Made by a program: the position numbers and the translations under genes. From ZAX-1 sp046533095 (lineage in GTDB: Bacteria > Bacillota > Clostridia > Lachnospirales > Lachnospiraceae), in the NCBI GenBank assembly GCA_046533095.1, contig JAJQRA010000034.1:124001-188000 (forward strand): a DNA stretch of 64,000 bases. The letters are read 5' to 3'. The notes below the pieces were generated by a model. It saw only the letters and a list, made by a program, of their open reading frames with translations, was not told the origin of the DNA and searched no databases. Each line of letters begins with the position of its first letter. Positions within the stretch are counted from its first letter, which is position 1. Positions 18,180-28,049 of the stretch are shown here, one piece after another.

Positions 18180-18209
18180 TTGCCATGTTAGGCTCTTATA
18201 GTGTATAAT
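18180..18209 (+). promoter_or_regulatory. Promoter for hydratase gene
   Basis: -35 TTGCCA (18180-18185) and perfect -10 TATAAT (18204-18209), 18-base spacer, giving a leader of about 155 bases before ATG 18371. Confidence 0.55.
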
Positions 18210-18370
18210 AGTAATGTATCGTTGGTTGTGGATGCCGAATGTGCGGAAAATTTAGAGAACAACAGTTTGCATAATGGCAATAGCGATGTATAGCCAGTTG
18301 TAGATAGCACCGAATAACCAAGGATAGAGATACATACGAAAGAAAAGCTAATAGGAGGAAGAAGCAAATA

Positions 18371-20656
18371 ATGAAACTATATGAAAATGGCATGTACCTC
18401 ATAAATGGAACAGAGCTTCTAGAGGATAATCCCCATGCATCAGAACAGATAAAGAGTAAAACAGGTCAAACAATTTCAAAAGAAGAGGCAGCAAAAAAGA
18501 CAATTGCTTATCGTATCTTAGAATCGCATAATACATCTTCAAATATGGATAAGCTGAAAATAAAATTTGATAAATTAACATCACATGATATCACTTTTGT
18601 AGGTATTATTCAGACAGCACGTGCATCGGGACTAGAGAAATTTCCAGTGCCTTATATTCTCACAAACTGCCATAATAGCCTTTGTGCAGTGGGTGGCACG
18701 ATCAATGAAGACGACCATATGTTTGGACTTTCCTGTGCAAAGAAATATGGAGGGGTCTATGTTCCACCCCATCAGGCGGTGATTCATCAGTTTGCAAGGG
18801 AAATGTTGGCAGCGGGGGGGCACATGATACTAGGTTCGGATTCCCATACCCGCTATGGCGCACTCGGAACAATGGCGATGGGCGAAGGTGGTCCGGAACT
18901 TGTAAAACAGCTGCTAAACAAGACATACGATATTAATATGCCAAGTGTAGTAGGCGTCTATGTTACCGGCAAGCCCAAAATCGGCGTAGGGCCACAAGAC
19001 GTAGCACTTGCCCTGATCGGAAAAGTCTTTGAAAATGGTTTTGTCAATAATAAAATCATGGAATTTGTAGGCCCGGGCATTGCAAATATGAGTGCGGACT
19101 TTAGGATTGGCGTAGATGTTATGACAACAGAAACGACCTGCCTTTCCTCTATTTGGAGAACGGATCAAGAAATAAAGGATTTCTATGATATCCATAGAAG
19201 AGGCGAGGACTATAAAGAATTAAATCCGGGAGAAGTCGCTTACTATGATGGCATGATAGAACTGGACTTAAATACAATCAAGCCAATGATAGCAATGCCT
19301 TTCCACCCAAGCAATGTGTATACAATTGATGAATTAAATGCAAACTTAATGGATATATTAGCAGACTGCGAAAAGAAAGCGCTGGTTAGCTTAGGCGATT
19401 CCGTAGCGTTTACCTTAAAAGACAAAGTAAGAAACGGGCGCCTTTATGTAGAGCAGGGTATCATTGCAGGCTGTGCGGGTGGCGGATTTGAGAACATCTG
19501 TGATGCGGTGGATATCTTAAAGGGTGCAAGCATCGGTTTTGATGAATTTACACTTAGCGTCTATCCGGCAAGCACGCCAATCTATATGGAACTAGTGAAA
19601 AATGGTGCGGTAGCGAATCTAATGGCGACAGGTGCCATTGTAAAAACTGCTTTTTGCGGTCCCTGTTTTGGTGCCGGCGATACGCCGAGGAACAATGGCC
19701 TTAGTATTCGCCACTCAACCAGAAATTTTCCAAATCGCGAGGGCTCTAAACTTCAAAATGGGCAAATATCTTCCGTAGCACTCATGGACGCACGTTCCAT
19801 AGCGGCAACTGCAGCGAATAAAGGCTACTTAACAGCGGCAACCGACATAGGGGTAACTTACACAAAACCGAACTATTTCTTTGACAAAACAATTTATGAA
19901 AACCGGGTATTTGACAGCAAGGGCGAGGCTGACCCTACCGTGGAACTTAAACTTGGACCAAATATTAAAGACTGGCCGGCAATGAGTGGACTTCCGCAGA
20001 ATATGATCTTAAAAGTGGTATGTGAAATCCATGATCCGGTTACGACAACAGATGAACTGATTCCATCCGGTGAAACTTCTTCTTATCGCTCAAATCCAAT
20101 GGGCTTGGCGGAATTTACCCTCTCAAGGAAAGACCCCACCTATGTTGGAAAGGCAAAAGAAGTACAAAAAGCGCAAAAAGCAATTGAGGACGGGAAATGT
20201 CCACTTGATGCACTGGAAGAACTAAAACCTGTCATGGCCGCGATTCAAACAAAATATCCGGACGTAGGAAAAGGTAACTTTGGCGTTGGAAGTACCATAT
20301 TTGCGGTAAAGCCAGGCGATGGATCTGCAAGGGAACAGGCAGCCTCTTGCCAAAAAGTGCTTGGTGGCTGGGCAAATATTGCAACTGAATATGCAACCAA
20401 ACGCTATCGCTCAAATCTTATTAATTGGGGAATGCTACCGTTTATAATTAACGCCGGCAAACTACCATTTGAAAATGGCGACTATCTGTTTATACCCGAG
20501 GTGAGGAAAGCAATGGAAGAGAGGCGAACGCAAATCAAAGCATACGTAGTAAAGGACGAAGCCCTTACGGAGTTTGACCTGTTGATGGGCGAACTAACCG
20601 AAGATGAAAGGGCGATTATATTGAAAGGGTGCTTAATTAACTACTATAGGGCATAG
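18371..20656 (+). CDS. Aconitase-family hydratase (YbhJ-like)
   Basis: The 761-residue protein belongs to the aconitase superfamily [4Fe-4S] hydratases and resembles the poorly characterised YbhJ group more than AcnA/AcnB. Cluster cysteines are suggested by IIAGCAGGG and AFCGPCFGAGD, the latter equivalent to the aconitase CxxC. The substrate-loop words RHSTRNFPNREGS and SDSHTRYGALGTMA are present. The C-terminal swivel domain (about 600-761) retains FGVGSTIFAVKPGDGS. ATG follows AGGAGGAAG. It is monocistronic with its own promoter. It may isomerise a hydroxy-tricarboxylate, but the substrate is unproven. Confidence 0.88.
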   Translation: MKLYENGMYLINGTELLEDNPHASEQIKSKTGQTISKEEAAKKTIAYRILESHNTSSNMDKLKIKFDKLTSHDITFVGIIQTARASGLEKFPVPYILTNCHNSLCAVGGTINEDDHMFGLSCAKKYGGVYVPPHQAVIHQFAREMLAAGGHMILGSDSHTRYGALGTMAMGEGGPELVKQLLNKTYDINMPSVVGVYVTGKPKIGVGPQDVALALIGKVFENGFVNNKIMEFVGPGIANMSADFRIGVDVMTTETTCLSSIWRTDQEIKDFYDIHRRGEDYKELNPGEVAYYDGMIELDLNTIKPMIAMPFHPSNVYTIDELNANLMDILADCEKKALVSLGDSVAFTLKDKVRNGRLYVEQGIIAGCAGGGFENICDAVDILKGASIGFDEFTLSVYPASTPIYMELVKNGAVANLMATGAIVKTAFCGPCFGAGDTPRNNGLSIRHSTRNFPNREGSKLQNGQISSVALMDARSIAATAANKGYLTAATDIGVTYTKPNYFFDKTIYENRVFDSKGEADPTVELKLGPNIKDWPAMSGLPQNMILKVVCEIHDPVTTTDELIPSGETSSYRSNPMGLAEFTLSRKDPTYVGKAKEVQKAQKAIEDGKCPLDALEELKPVMAAIQTKYPDVGKGNFGVGSTIFAVKPGDGSAREQAASCQKVLGGWANIATEYATKRYRSNLINWGMLPFIINAGKLPFENGDYLFIPEVRKAMEERRTQIKAYVVKDEALTEFDLLMGELTEDERAIILKGCLINYYRA

Positions 20657-20741
20657 GGCAAAATGATAGGCGCAATTTAGAAAAGGTACATGGAACCGCT
20701 GCAAGGATAGGTTCTAGTATTGAAATAGAGAGGTGCATTTG

Positions 20742-22112
20742 TTGGAAGATAAGTTGGGAAATACGTTGGAAGATAAGAAGGGGATAGAATTTACAGAAAA
20801 GGATATCAAAGAAGAAGCCGTAGAAAAAACGAACTGGAACATCAAGCCCTATTTAGCGATAGGGCTTACTGTCTTTATTATTGTCATTATGAGTATTGCC
20901 GTATTTTTTGCCATATTCCGCTATCAAGAGCTGTCAGCCTCCTTAGACAGGATGTTAAATATTTTACAGCCCATTATTATCGGACTGGTGTTCGCCTATC
21001 TGATTGCGCCAATTGTAAATGCAGAAGAACGATGGCTGGTTCCACGATTAGAAAATTATAGAACGGAAAAGCGGAAAGCAAAAACGCTTGCACGCTTCAT
21101 TAGCATTTGTGGAGCTTTGGTGCTTGTATTTGTTATCATTGCAATTTTACTTGAAATGGTAATACCGGAATTATACAGAAGCATTGTACAGTTGGTTTAT
21201 ACACTGCCACGGCAGGTGGATGCCTTTATGGTTTGGTTTAACAATTACACGAATTCGGACACGGAGCTTGCCGGCTATGTGGAAATGGGCCTTACAAGGG
21301 CGACGGAATATTTAGAAAATTGGGCAAAGACCGAATTTTTCCCACAAACGAAAAATATTGTCACTTCGCTGACGACAGGCCTTATCGGCGTCATTAAGCT
21401 TCTCGTTAATTTTGTTATCGGAGTGATTCTTTCCGTTTATCTGCTGATGAGCAAAGAAACGTTTATTGGGCAAAGCAAAAAGATTATATATGCAATATTT
21501 CCCTCGAAAAGTGGGAATGTTATTATAGAAACGGTACGAAAGAGCAATGAAATATTTGGCGGTTTCATTTCGGGCAAAATCGTGGATTCTTTTATTATCG
21601 GCGTCATTTGCTTTGTTGCCTTATATCTTCTAAAGATGCCATATGCAGTGCTTGTAAGTGTTATCGTAGGAGTGACAAATATTGTCCCCTTTTTTGGACC
21701 ATATGTCGGTGCGGTACCAAGTGCAATTTTGATCACGCTGAGCAACCCGATCCAAGGATTGTACTTTGTTATTTTCATCCTTATTTTACAGCAGGTAGAC
21801 GGCAATATTATAGGTCCTCGGATTTTAGGGGAATCCACAGGATTATCTGCGTTCTGGGTCGTCTTTGCCATTTTAGTTGGAAGCGGATTGTTTGGTTTTG
21901 CAGGGATTATTATGGGTGTCCCTGTATTTGGCGTTATTTATTATCTTGTAAAGAAAATAATAGAGGCTATATTGAAAAGAAAGCGCCTGCCGATGGAAAC
22001 AGAAGAGTATACCAAATTAAGTAGTGTAAATGAGGAAGATAATAGTCCACAATATGAACAATTGCTTACATCGCAAGAAAAAAAGCAGAAAAAGCGACAT
22101 AATAAAAAATAA
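20742..22112 (+). CDS. AI-2E family transporter (PF01594-type permease)
   Basis: A polytopic membrane protein of about 456 residues. A charged N-terminus of about 40 residues is followed by eight or so hydrophobic segments, with the family words VTNIVPFFGPYVGAVP and GPRILGESTGL near the C-terminal third. The charged C-terminal tail ends QEKKQKKRHNKK. TTG at 20742 is chosen because GAGAGGTG is correctly spaced; the GTG at 20733 lies inside that ribosome site. Family members export signal molecules or ions. The actual substrate is unknown; AI-2 transport should not be assumed. Confidence 0.88.
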   Translation: MEDKLGNTLEDKKGIEFTEKDIKEEAVEKTNWNIKPYLAIGLTVFIIVIMSIAVFFAIFRYQELSASLDRMLNILQPIIIGLVFAYLIAPIVNAEERWLVPRLENYRTEKRKAKTLARFISICGALVLVFVIIAILLEMVIPELYRSIVQLVYTLPRQVDAFMVWFNNYTNSDTELAGYVEMGLTRATEYLENWAKTEFFPQTKNIVTSLTTGLIGVIKLLVNFVIGVILSVYLLMSKETFIGQSKKIIYAIFPSKSGNVIIETVRKSNEIFGGFISGKIVDSFIIGVICFVALYLLKMPYAVLVSVIVGVTNIVPFFGPYVGAVPSAILITLSNPIQGLYFVIFILILQQVDGNIIGPRILGESTGLSAFWVVFAILVGSGLFGFAGIIMGVPVFGVIYYLVKKIIEAILKRKRLPMETEEYTKLSSVNEEDNSPQYEQLLTSQEKKQKKRHNKK

Positions 22113-22178
22113 AGAAAGAAGAAAATAGTATCAACACGTAGCTTAGGTACATGATACGATGTTTTATTCTAAATATTT

Positions 22179-22208
22179 TTGACAGATACTGTAATGCTAT
22201 GCTATACT
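22179..22208 (+). promoter_or_regulatory. Strong sigma-A-type promoter
   Basis: Perfect -35 TTGACA (22179-22184) and -10 TATACT (22203-22208), 18-base spacer. It drives the TPR/AAA-like gene starting about 68 bases on. Confidence 0.75.
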
Positions 22209-22275
22209 AATTAAGTGAATTTTTGGCAATTATTCGAGTAACTGCTCGATACCTACAGTATTTGAGGTGAATTTG

Positions 22276-24633
22276 TTGGATAAATATGAATATAAATTAA
22301 AATTAGAACAAATTAAAAATTTAGTCAACGAAAAAGATTATAAGACAGCAGCAATCATAGCAGATACCATAAATTGGAAAAAAGTTAAGAATGGCGCGAC
22401 CCTTTGTATGGTAGGGGAACTATACGGATGGATAAAACGCTATGAAGAAAGCCAGGAAATACTTTTAATGGCATATGAGCGTTCCCCGGTAGGAAGGTCG
22501 ATTTTATATCGGCTTACACATGTTGAGATTCGCCTCGGGAATTTGAATGAGGCGATTGAATATTATAATGAATTTTTAGAAGCTGCACCTGCGGATAACA
22601 TGAAATATATATTAAAATATGAAATAGAGAAAGCAAGAGGCAGTAGGCAAGAAGAACTGATTGAAATATTAGAGGAGTTTAAAGATAGGGAGTATACGGA
22701 AGAATGGGCGTTCGAGCTTGCGTATTTATACCATCGTGCCGAAATGGCTGAAAAATGTGTGGAAGTTTGTGATGAATTGATACTCTGGTTTGGCGAAGGG
22801 AACTATGTAGAAAAGGCATTGGAGCTAAAGCTGATTTATAAGCCGCTTAATAAATTGCAGGAAGACAAATATAGAAAGATCCAGCAAAAAAGAGATGGCA
22901 TGGTTGTGATAAAACCATCTGATAATTTAGAATCAGGGGAGATCGTACAGCAGGCCATGACGATTCCGAAAATTATATCGAATACAGGTAAGTTTAATAC
23001 TGCAAGTTTACAGGAGGAGCTTGCAAAAAGTATGCAGCAGATTAGCGGAGCAACCAAAAAAGGAGAGGTTGCTGATACGATGGACAACATTAAAAAGATG
23101 GTTGAAGAAATACCATATCTTGAAATGCCGCAGCAGTATACAGAAGATGCTTATACAGGGGTACAGGAGGAAATGGACATTGCACTGGACATTGACTTTA
23201 AGGAAATGCCGGCAGATATGCTAGACGAGATGCTTGACGAGGAAGAAGGATTTGAAAAACCGGAAATGGTTAAGAAACAGATTACCGGGCAGATGAGCAT
23301 TGGCGATATTTTGACAGAATGGGAAAAAACACAGCTTGCCGCAAAAGAAGCAGAAGAAATGAAAAAATTAGAAGAGGTTAAGGCAAAGGCATTAAAGGAA
23401 ACGGAAACGCTCATGGAACAATTGAGTGATGTTTTACCAAGCCTTGAGCTACTAAATTCGGTTATAGAATCAGCGGAAGCATTGAATATCGAAGAAGAAT
23501 TAGAGATTGAAGATGCATTGGATATCGAAGAAGGATTAAAGATTGAAGATGCATTGAATATCGAAGAAGAATTAAAGGTTGAAAATGGACAAAACATCGA
23601 AGAAGGATCAAAGCTTGAAGAGGGATTGAAGTTTGAAAATGGATCAAACCTTGAAGAGGGATTGAAGTTTGAAGAAAATATGAAACGCGAAGAGGATGAT
23701 TTTCCATTACCGGTATTAGAACCATTAAAGCCGGATGATGAAGATGATATTGTATTGCCAAGTTTAGAAATGCCACATTTTTTGAAGGCAGCAACGAAGC
23801 CACTTCCAGATGTAAGGGAAGAGGCTATAATTTCACAGGTTTTGGCGGGCTCGAAGGAAGAAGAAGTGGCAATCACAAAATTGACCGAAGAGCAGAAAGA
23901 TCTATTTGCTTATTTTATACCAATAACAGGAATGGAAAAACAATTATGTCAGGCTCTTGATGGAGCATCTCGCAGAAAGAGGCACAATCAAACATCGACT
24001 GCCGGAAATATTGTTATTATAGGAGGTAAGGGAAGTGGTACCATGGTTTTGGCACAAGACCTTACCAAAGCGATTCAAAAAATCACAAAACATTCCGGTG
24101 GAAAAGTCGGGAAAATATCCGGTTTGGCAATGAATCAAAAAGATATACCAAAAATGTTAAAGCAAGTAGAGGGTGGCTACTTGATTATAGAAAAAGCAGG
24201 CGATTTATCTAGAGATACGGTATCTAGGCTCTCATCCTTAATGGAAGAAGATACCAAAGGTTTATTGGTTATTTTAGAAGATACGAAAGTAGGGATTGAA
24301 AAAGCCTTATCCAGAGATTCTAAATTTGCTAAAAAGTTTACTGAAAAAATAAAACTCCCGGTATTGACCATTGATGAACTAGTATCTTTTGCACATGCAT
24401 ATGCCAATAAGCATAAATATGAAATTGATGACAATATGGGTGTACTGGCTCTTTATAATCGTATTGGCAATATTCAAAGATTTGATTCGGCAACTACGTT
24501 AAGCGAAGTGCAAGAAATTATGGACACAGCAATGTTAAATGCTCAAAAGAGTAAAATCAGAAAAATCTTTGGCGGAACAAAATATAACGAACACGGCTAT
24601 ATTATACTGAAAGAAAAAGATTTTGATGAATAA
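22276..24633 (+). CDS. TPR protein with degenerate AAA (CbxX/SpoVK-like) domain
   Basis: About 785 residues, cytosolic. The N-terminal 200 residues look like TPR repeats (YGWIKRYEESQEILLMAYER, then LGNLNEAIEYYNEFLEAAP). A long acidic middle contains a degenerate 8-10-residue repeat (IEEELEIEDALDIEEGLKIE type, nucleotides 23484-23690). The C-terminal 240 residues resemble a CbxX/SpoVK AAA domain, but Walker A reads GGKGSGTM rather than GxxGxGKT and Walker B reads YLIIEKAGDLS. ATP hydrolysis is therefore doubtful. TTG 22276 follows GAGGTG; the GTG at 22267 is within that site. The role is unknown. Confidence 0.75.
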   Translation: MDKYEYKLKLEQIKNLVNEKDYKTAAIIADTINWKKVKNGATLCMVGELYGWIKRYEESQEILLMAYERSPVGRSILYRLTHVEIRLGNLNEAIEYYNEFLEAAPADNMKYILKYEIEKARGSRQEELIEILEEFKDREYTEEWAFELAYLYHRAEMAEKCVEVCDELILWFGEGNYVEKALELKLIYKPLNKLQEDKYRKIQQKRDGMVVIKPSDNLESGEIVQQAMTIPKIISNTGKFNTASLQEELAKSMQQISGATKKGEVADTMDNIKKMVEEIPYLEMPQQYTEDAYTGVQEEMDIALDIDFKEMPADMLDEMLDEEEGFEKPEMVKKQITGQMSIGDILTEWEKTQLAAKEAEEMKKLEEVKAKALKETETLMEQLSDVLPSLELLNSVIESAEALNIEEELEIEDALDIEEGLKIEDALNIEEELKVENGQNIEEGSKLEEGLKFENGSNLEEGLKFEENMKREEDDFPLPVLEPLKPDDEDDIVLPSLEMPHFLKAATKPLPDVREEAIISQVLAGSKEEEVAITKLTEEQKDLFAYFIPITGMEKQLCQALDGASRRKRHNQTSTAGNIVIIGGKGSGTMVLAQDLTKAIQKITKHSGGKVGKISGLAMNQKDIPKMLKQVEGGYLIIEKAGDLSRDTVSRLSSLMEEDTKGLLVILEDTKVGIEKALSRDSKFAKKFTEKIKLPVLTIDELVSFAHAYANKHKYEIDDNMGVLALYNRIGNIQRFDSATTLSEVQEIMDTAMLNAQKSKIRKIFGGTKYNEHGYIILKEKDFDE
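23484..23690 (+). repeat. Acidic in-frame minisatellite in TPR/AAA-like gene
   Basis: About seven diverged copies of a 24-30-base unit encode (D/N)IEEGLKIE(D/N)AL-type peptides. The reading frame is kept throughout. Confidence 0.65.
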
Positions 24634-24665
24634 AAAGAACCATAAGCAGGTAGATTGGAGTTTAT

Positions 24666-26561
24666 ATGGATAAAATTTCGGAAGTTGATATGTATTTATT
24701 TGGCGAAGGGACGCACTATGATATTTATAAGAAGCTGGGGGCGCATCCTACGACAGACGATGGCGAGCAAGGCGTACATTTTGCCGTGTGGGCACCGAAT
24801 GCAACAAGCGTAAGCGTCATCGGTACATTTAATCAATGGAAAGAACATGAAAATGAAATGCAGCGGCTAAACGATATGGGGCTTTATGAACTATTCATCC
24901 CAAATGTTGTATGTAATGATTTATATAAATATTATATTGAAACAAAAAATGGCAAAAAATTATACAAAGCAGATCCTTTTGCAAATTATGCGGAGTTGCG
25001 GCCGGGAACGGCATCGGCAGTGGCAGACATTAAGCAGTTTGACTGGACCGATACCCGTTGGATGGATAAACGAGCAAAAATAAAAGATCCTCATAATCAG
25101 CCAATTGCTATTTATGAAGTGCATCCCGGCTCTTGGCGTCGCCATTTTGGACAGGCAGATGATGGACTTTATACCTATCAGGAATTAGCGCACAGCCTAG
25201 CGGACTATGTAAAAGAAATGGGATACACCCATGTGGAATTAATGGGGATATCCGAATATCCATTTGATGGCTCATGGGGATACCAAGTGACCGGATATTA
25301 TGCTCCGACTTCCCGGTATGGAACGCCAAAAGATTTCATGTATCTTGTAGATTACCTCCATAAGAAAAATATTGGCGTGATATTAGATTGGGTTCCGGCA
25401 CATTTTCCAAGGGATGCCCATGGATTGGCGGAATTTGATGGTAGTTGCCTATATGAATATGCGGATCCAAGAAAAGGGGAACATCCAGATTGGGGAACTA
25501 AAATTTTTGATTATGGGAAACATGAGGTCAAGAATTTCCTAATCGGAAGTGCCCTCCTATGGATTGAACATTATCATGTGGATGGAATCCGTGTAGATGC
25601 GGTTGCCTCTATGCTTTATCTTGATTATGGGAAAAATGACGGCCAATGGGTAGCGAACCAGTATGGAGAAAATAAAAATTTAGAGGCAATCGAATTCTTT
25701 CGACATCTTAATACGGTTGTTACCAGAAGAAATCCAGGGGCTTTGATGATTGCTGAAGAATCTACGGCGTGGCCAATGGTTACAGGGGTGGCAGAAAAGG
25801 GCGGATTAAACTTTACCTATAAATGGAACATGGGATGGATGCATGATTTCTTAAGCTATATGCAGCTAGATCCGGTTTTGCGTAAAGGCAGCCACCATAA
25901 ATTGACTTTTGGTATGAGCTATAACAGCAGTGAGCACTACATACTGGTTATTTCTCATGATGAAGTCGTTCATCTAAAGTGTTCTATGATCAATAAAATG
26001 CCGGGAAACGTAGAAGAAGATAAATTCTTAAACCTAAAAGTAGGATATGCCTTTATGATAGGACATCCCGGTAAAAAATTATTATTTATGGGACAGGAAT
26101 TTGCACACCTACGGGAGTGGAGCGAAGAACGTGAATTAGATTGGTTTTTGCTGGAGAAAAAAGAACATGTGCAGATACAAGATTTTATGAAAGCGCTTTT
26201 AAAGATATATACAAAATATCCGGCCATGTATGAGGGCGATACAAAAAGTGATAATTTTGAATGGACGAATGCAGACGATGCAGAGCGCAGTATCTACAGC
26301 TTTATTAGAAAAAGCAGTACCGGAAGGAATAATCTTCTGTTTGTATTTAACTTTACACCTGTGGAAAGAGACAGCTATCGTGTCGGTGTATCATTGAAAC
26401 GACAATATAAACTGATTTTAAGCAGCGACGATAAACAATTTGGAGGTAGTGGCAAAAAGAGGCTGAGTATCTACAAACCAGAAAAAAAAGAATGCGATGG
26501 CAAGGACTATTCCTTTCCCTATAAACTTCCTGCATATGGGGTAGCGGTGTTTGTTTATTAG
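24666..26561 (+). CDS. glgB: 1,4-alpha-glucan branching enzyme
   Basis: GlgB introduces alpha-1,6 branches into glycogen. The 631-residue protein has an N-terminal CBM48 domain (about 20-110, FAVWAPNATSVSVIGTFNQW) and a GH13 catalytic barrel. Catalytic residues are visible: nucleophile Asp in DGIRVDAVASM (about residue 311), acid/base Glu in MIAEEST (about 364) and the transition-state Asp in ISHDEVVH. The C-terminal all-beta domain ends AYGVAVFVY. ATG follows TTGGAGTT. Other glycogen genes are not adjacent. A strong terminator follows. Confidence 0.95.
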   Translation: MDKISEVDMYLFGEGTHYDIYKKLGAHPTTDDGEQGVHFAVWAPNATSVSVIGTFNQWKEHENEMQRLNDMGLYELFIPNVVCNDLYKYYIETKNGKKLYKADPFANYAELRPGTASAVADIKQFDWTDTRWMDKRAKIKDPHNQPIAIYEVHPGSWRRHFGQADDGLYTYQELAHSLADYVKEMGYTHVELMGISEYPFDGSWGYQVTGYYAPTSRYGTPKDFMYLVDYLHKKNIGVILDWVPAHFPRDAHGLAEFDGSCLYEYADPRKGEHPDWGTKIFDYGKHEVKNFLIGSALLWIEHYHVDGIRVDAVASMLYLDYGKNDGQWVANQYGENKNLEAIEFFRHLNTVVTRRNPGALMIAEESTAWPMVTGVAEKGGLNFTYKWNMGWMHDFLSYMQLDPVLRKGSHHKLTFGMSYNSSEHYILVISHDEVVHLKCSMINKMPGNVEEDKFLNLKVGYAFMIGHPGKKLLFMGQEFAHLREWSEERELDWFLLEKKEHVQIQDFMKALLKIYTKYPAMYEGDTKSDNFEWTNADDAERSIYSFIRKSSTGRNNLLFVFNFTPVERDSYRVGVSLKRQYKLILSSDDKQFGGSGKKRLSIYKPEKKECDGKDYSFPYKLPAYGVAVFVY

Positions 26562-26645
26562 GCAGAGCAAGCAAGGGGAAGTGGGATAATAGTCACACAA
26601 CCTTTTCGCATCGTGGTCAATTGAAGTTGTATCATGTATATCTGG

Positions 26646-26678
26646 AAACGTAAGGCAAAATTCTTACGTTTCTTTTTT
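26646..26678 (+). terminator. Rho-independent terminator after glgB
   Basis: AAACGTAAG / CTTACGTTT, perfect 9-bp stem with an 8-base loop followed by CTTTTTT. Confidence 0.9.
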
Positions 26679-26734
26679 ATATTATAGGAAGGTGCCCCCT
26701 ATAATATAAAAAACCCTCCGGGAGGATCACACTG
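26678..26734. repeat. Stacked inverted repeats, possible minus-strand terminator
   Basis: TATATTATAGG (26678-26688) pairs perfectly with CCTATAATATA (26698-26708). CCTCCGGGAGG follows immediately (26715-26725), with an A-run on its left that reads as a T-run on the minus strand. A near-palindrome TCACACTGTGA comes next. Confidence 0.6.
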
Positions 26735-26772
26735 TGACGTATTTTTTTATTGTTCGTCTTTCATGAACGCCA

Positions 26773-26801
26773 TTGACAAAGGGTATGCGTTATAATATAA
26801 T
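26773..26801 (+). promoter_or_regulatory. Perfect consensus promoter without an adjacent gene
   Basis: TTGACA (26773-26778), 17-base spacer, TATAAT (26796-26801): full sigma-A consensus. The nearest complete gene starts 580 bases later. It may have driven the degraded kinase, or an RNA. Confidence 0.8.
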
Positions 26802-26945
26802 AAAATTAATAAGTTCAGTAATTAAAAAGAACTCAAGTATAAAATTTTAAAATATAATTCTAGTGAAGATTTTTTAAAGAAGAATGCGAGGATAAGTCTA
26901 TATATAGAGAAGGTTTATCTGATCTGTATATTTATATGTGAATTT

Positions 26946-27056
26946 ATGGAAATCGTTTTATGGGCACGGGAAATACGTAAATTGAAACATGATATGCAAC
27001 CCCATTTAAACAGCATTCTCTTGTGGTTGCAATATCTAAGTATGATGTTACAATAA
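26946..27056 (+). pseudogene. Fragment of AgrC-type (GHKL) histidine kinase
   Basis: The 36-codon frame encodes EIRKLKHDMQPHLNSILLWL, which resembles the phospho-acceptor helix of AgrC-like kinases (HDxxNHL pattern). The frame ends at TAA 27054 and no N-box or ATPase region follows. It is a remnant by inspection; the family call rests on one motif. Confidence 0.4.
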
Positions 27057-27381
27057 AAGAAAAAGGAATGGGGAAAGGATAAAAAGAGGAGAGTACAAAG
27101 AAATATTATGACATGAAGATTGCATATCATACAACGGATACAAAACCGATTGATTTTCGAGGCACAGCATGGGAGAAGTTTAAAAAAACAGGTTTATGGA
27201 CAGTTATTAAAATTAAGAACTGTTAAATAATAACTTGCACTTATTTTCGTGGAAACATTGTGGTTCTAGTGCTTCAACATATCGAAATGAGCAACTTGTA
27301 ATTGAACAGTTCCTTATGTAAGGTAAAATAAGTAAACGGAAGTTGGTATATGGTTGTGCCAGTTTCTTGAAAGGAACAATC

Positions 27382-27966
27382 ATGAAGAAAAAAGGGAAAA
27401 GTATATTAATCATCTGCATTTTTATAGCCATGGCATTCATTTATACGCAAGTATACGCTCCAGTGAGTATAAGAGTACAAGGCATTGATTGTATTACATG
27501 GGATGCAACCTATGTATCAATTGAAGCCTTTGCAAACGAATATTATCCCAAAGATGATTATGATAAAAATACAACATTTATACATGCTTTTAATGGAACA
27601 TTGCCAAGTGACAAGCCAGAAGACTATATGGATATATATTGTAGCTTTGAAGTGATAAACCGAAGTTTGTTTGATCAAGTTTATGTAGATGCATTAATTT
27701 CAAAATTGGGCGAGCATGCAGGGAATGTTTTGTGGTCGGATAGTGCAGGTAGTGGATTCGGAACCTACCTACATCGCCTGTCGAAAGATAGCATTACCTT
27801 TCGATTAGCGATTTATATCGGCGATATGACAGACGATAATATCAAAGAAATGGTTCAAACCATGAAAGCGAGTGCTTTGTGTGAAGGGAAATATTTGGGC
27901 ACAAGGGAAAAGGAAATAGGGTTTAAGAATAGCAAAGATAAAATCACAATTGAACGTGCAAAGTGA
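27382..27966 (+). CDS. Membrane-anchored or exported hypothetical protein, ABC-exporter neighbour
   Basis: ATG 27382 follows GAAAGGAAC and gives 194 residues, starting MKKKGKSILIICIFIAMAFI: a basic start then a hydrophobic stretch, so a signal peptide or anchor. The rest is soluble and has no motif I recognise. It ends four bases inside the space before the ABC transporter ATPase, whose translated start is at 28050. The three genes look like one operon. It could be an accessory or immunity-like component, but this is conjecture. Confidence 0.7.
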   Translation: MKKKGKSILIICIFIAMAFIYTQVYAPVSIRVQGIDCITWDATYVSIEAFANEYYPKDDYDKNTTFIHAFNGTLPSDKPEDYMDIYCSFEVINRSLFDQVYVDALISKLGEHAGNVLWSDSAGSGFGTYLHRLSKDSITFRLAIYIGDMTDDNIKEMVQTMKASALCEGKYLGTREKEIGFKNSKDKITIERAK

Positions 27967-28049
27967 TCGACCCTACAAAAAAGGCAAGCGAAGGTTCGCA
28001 TGGATTTAAAGTTTGTGTGAACCTTCCTTTGTACGAAAGGAGTATATCT

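Larger units (their letters stand above)
26562..27381. other. 820-base gene-poor region (graveyard)
   Basis: It contains, in order, the glgB terminator, stacked inverted repeats (26678-26734), a perfect consensus promoter (26773-26801), a histidine-kinase remnant (26946-27056) and a 37-codon ORF (27113-27226, MKIAYHTTDTKPIDF...) of unrecognised origin. An inverted repeat AGTTC/GAACT lies near the predicted transcript start. No complete gene was found on either strand. Confidence 0.6.

Noticed and set aside
23151..23876. 241-codon minus-strand ORF rich in Ser/Asn/Phe
   Set aside because: It is the antisense of the acidic repeat in the TPR/AAA-like gene; composition is a product of repeated Glu/Ile codons.
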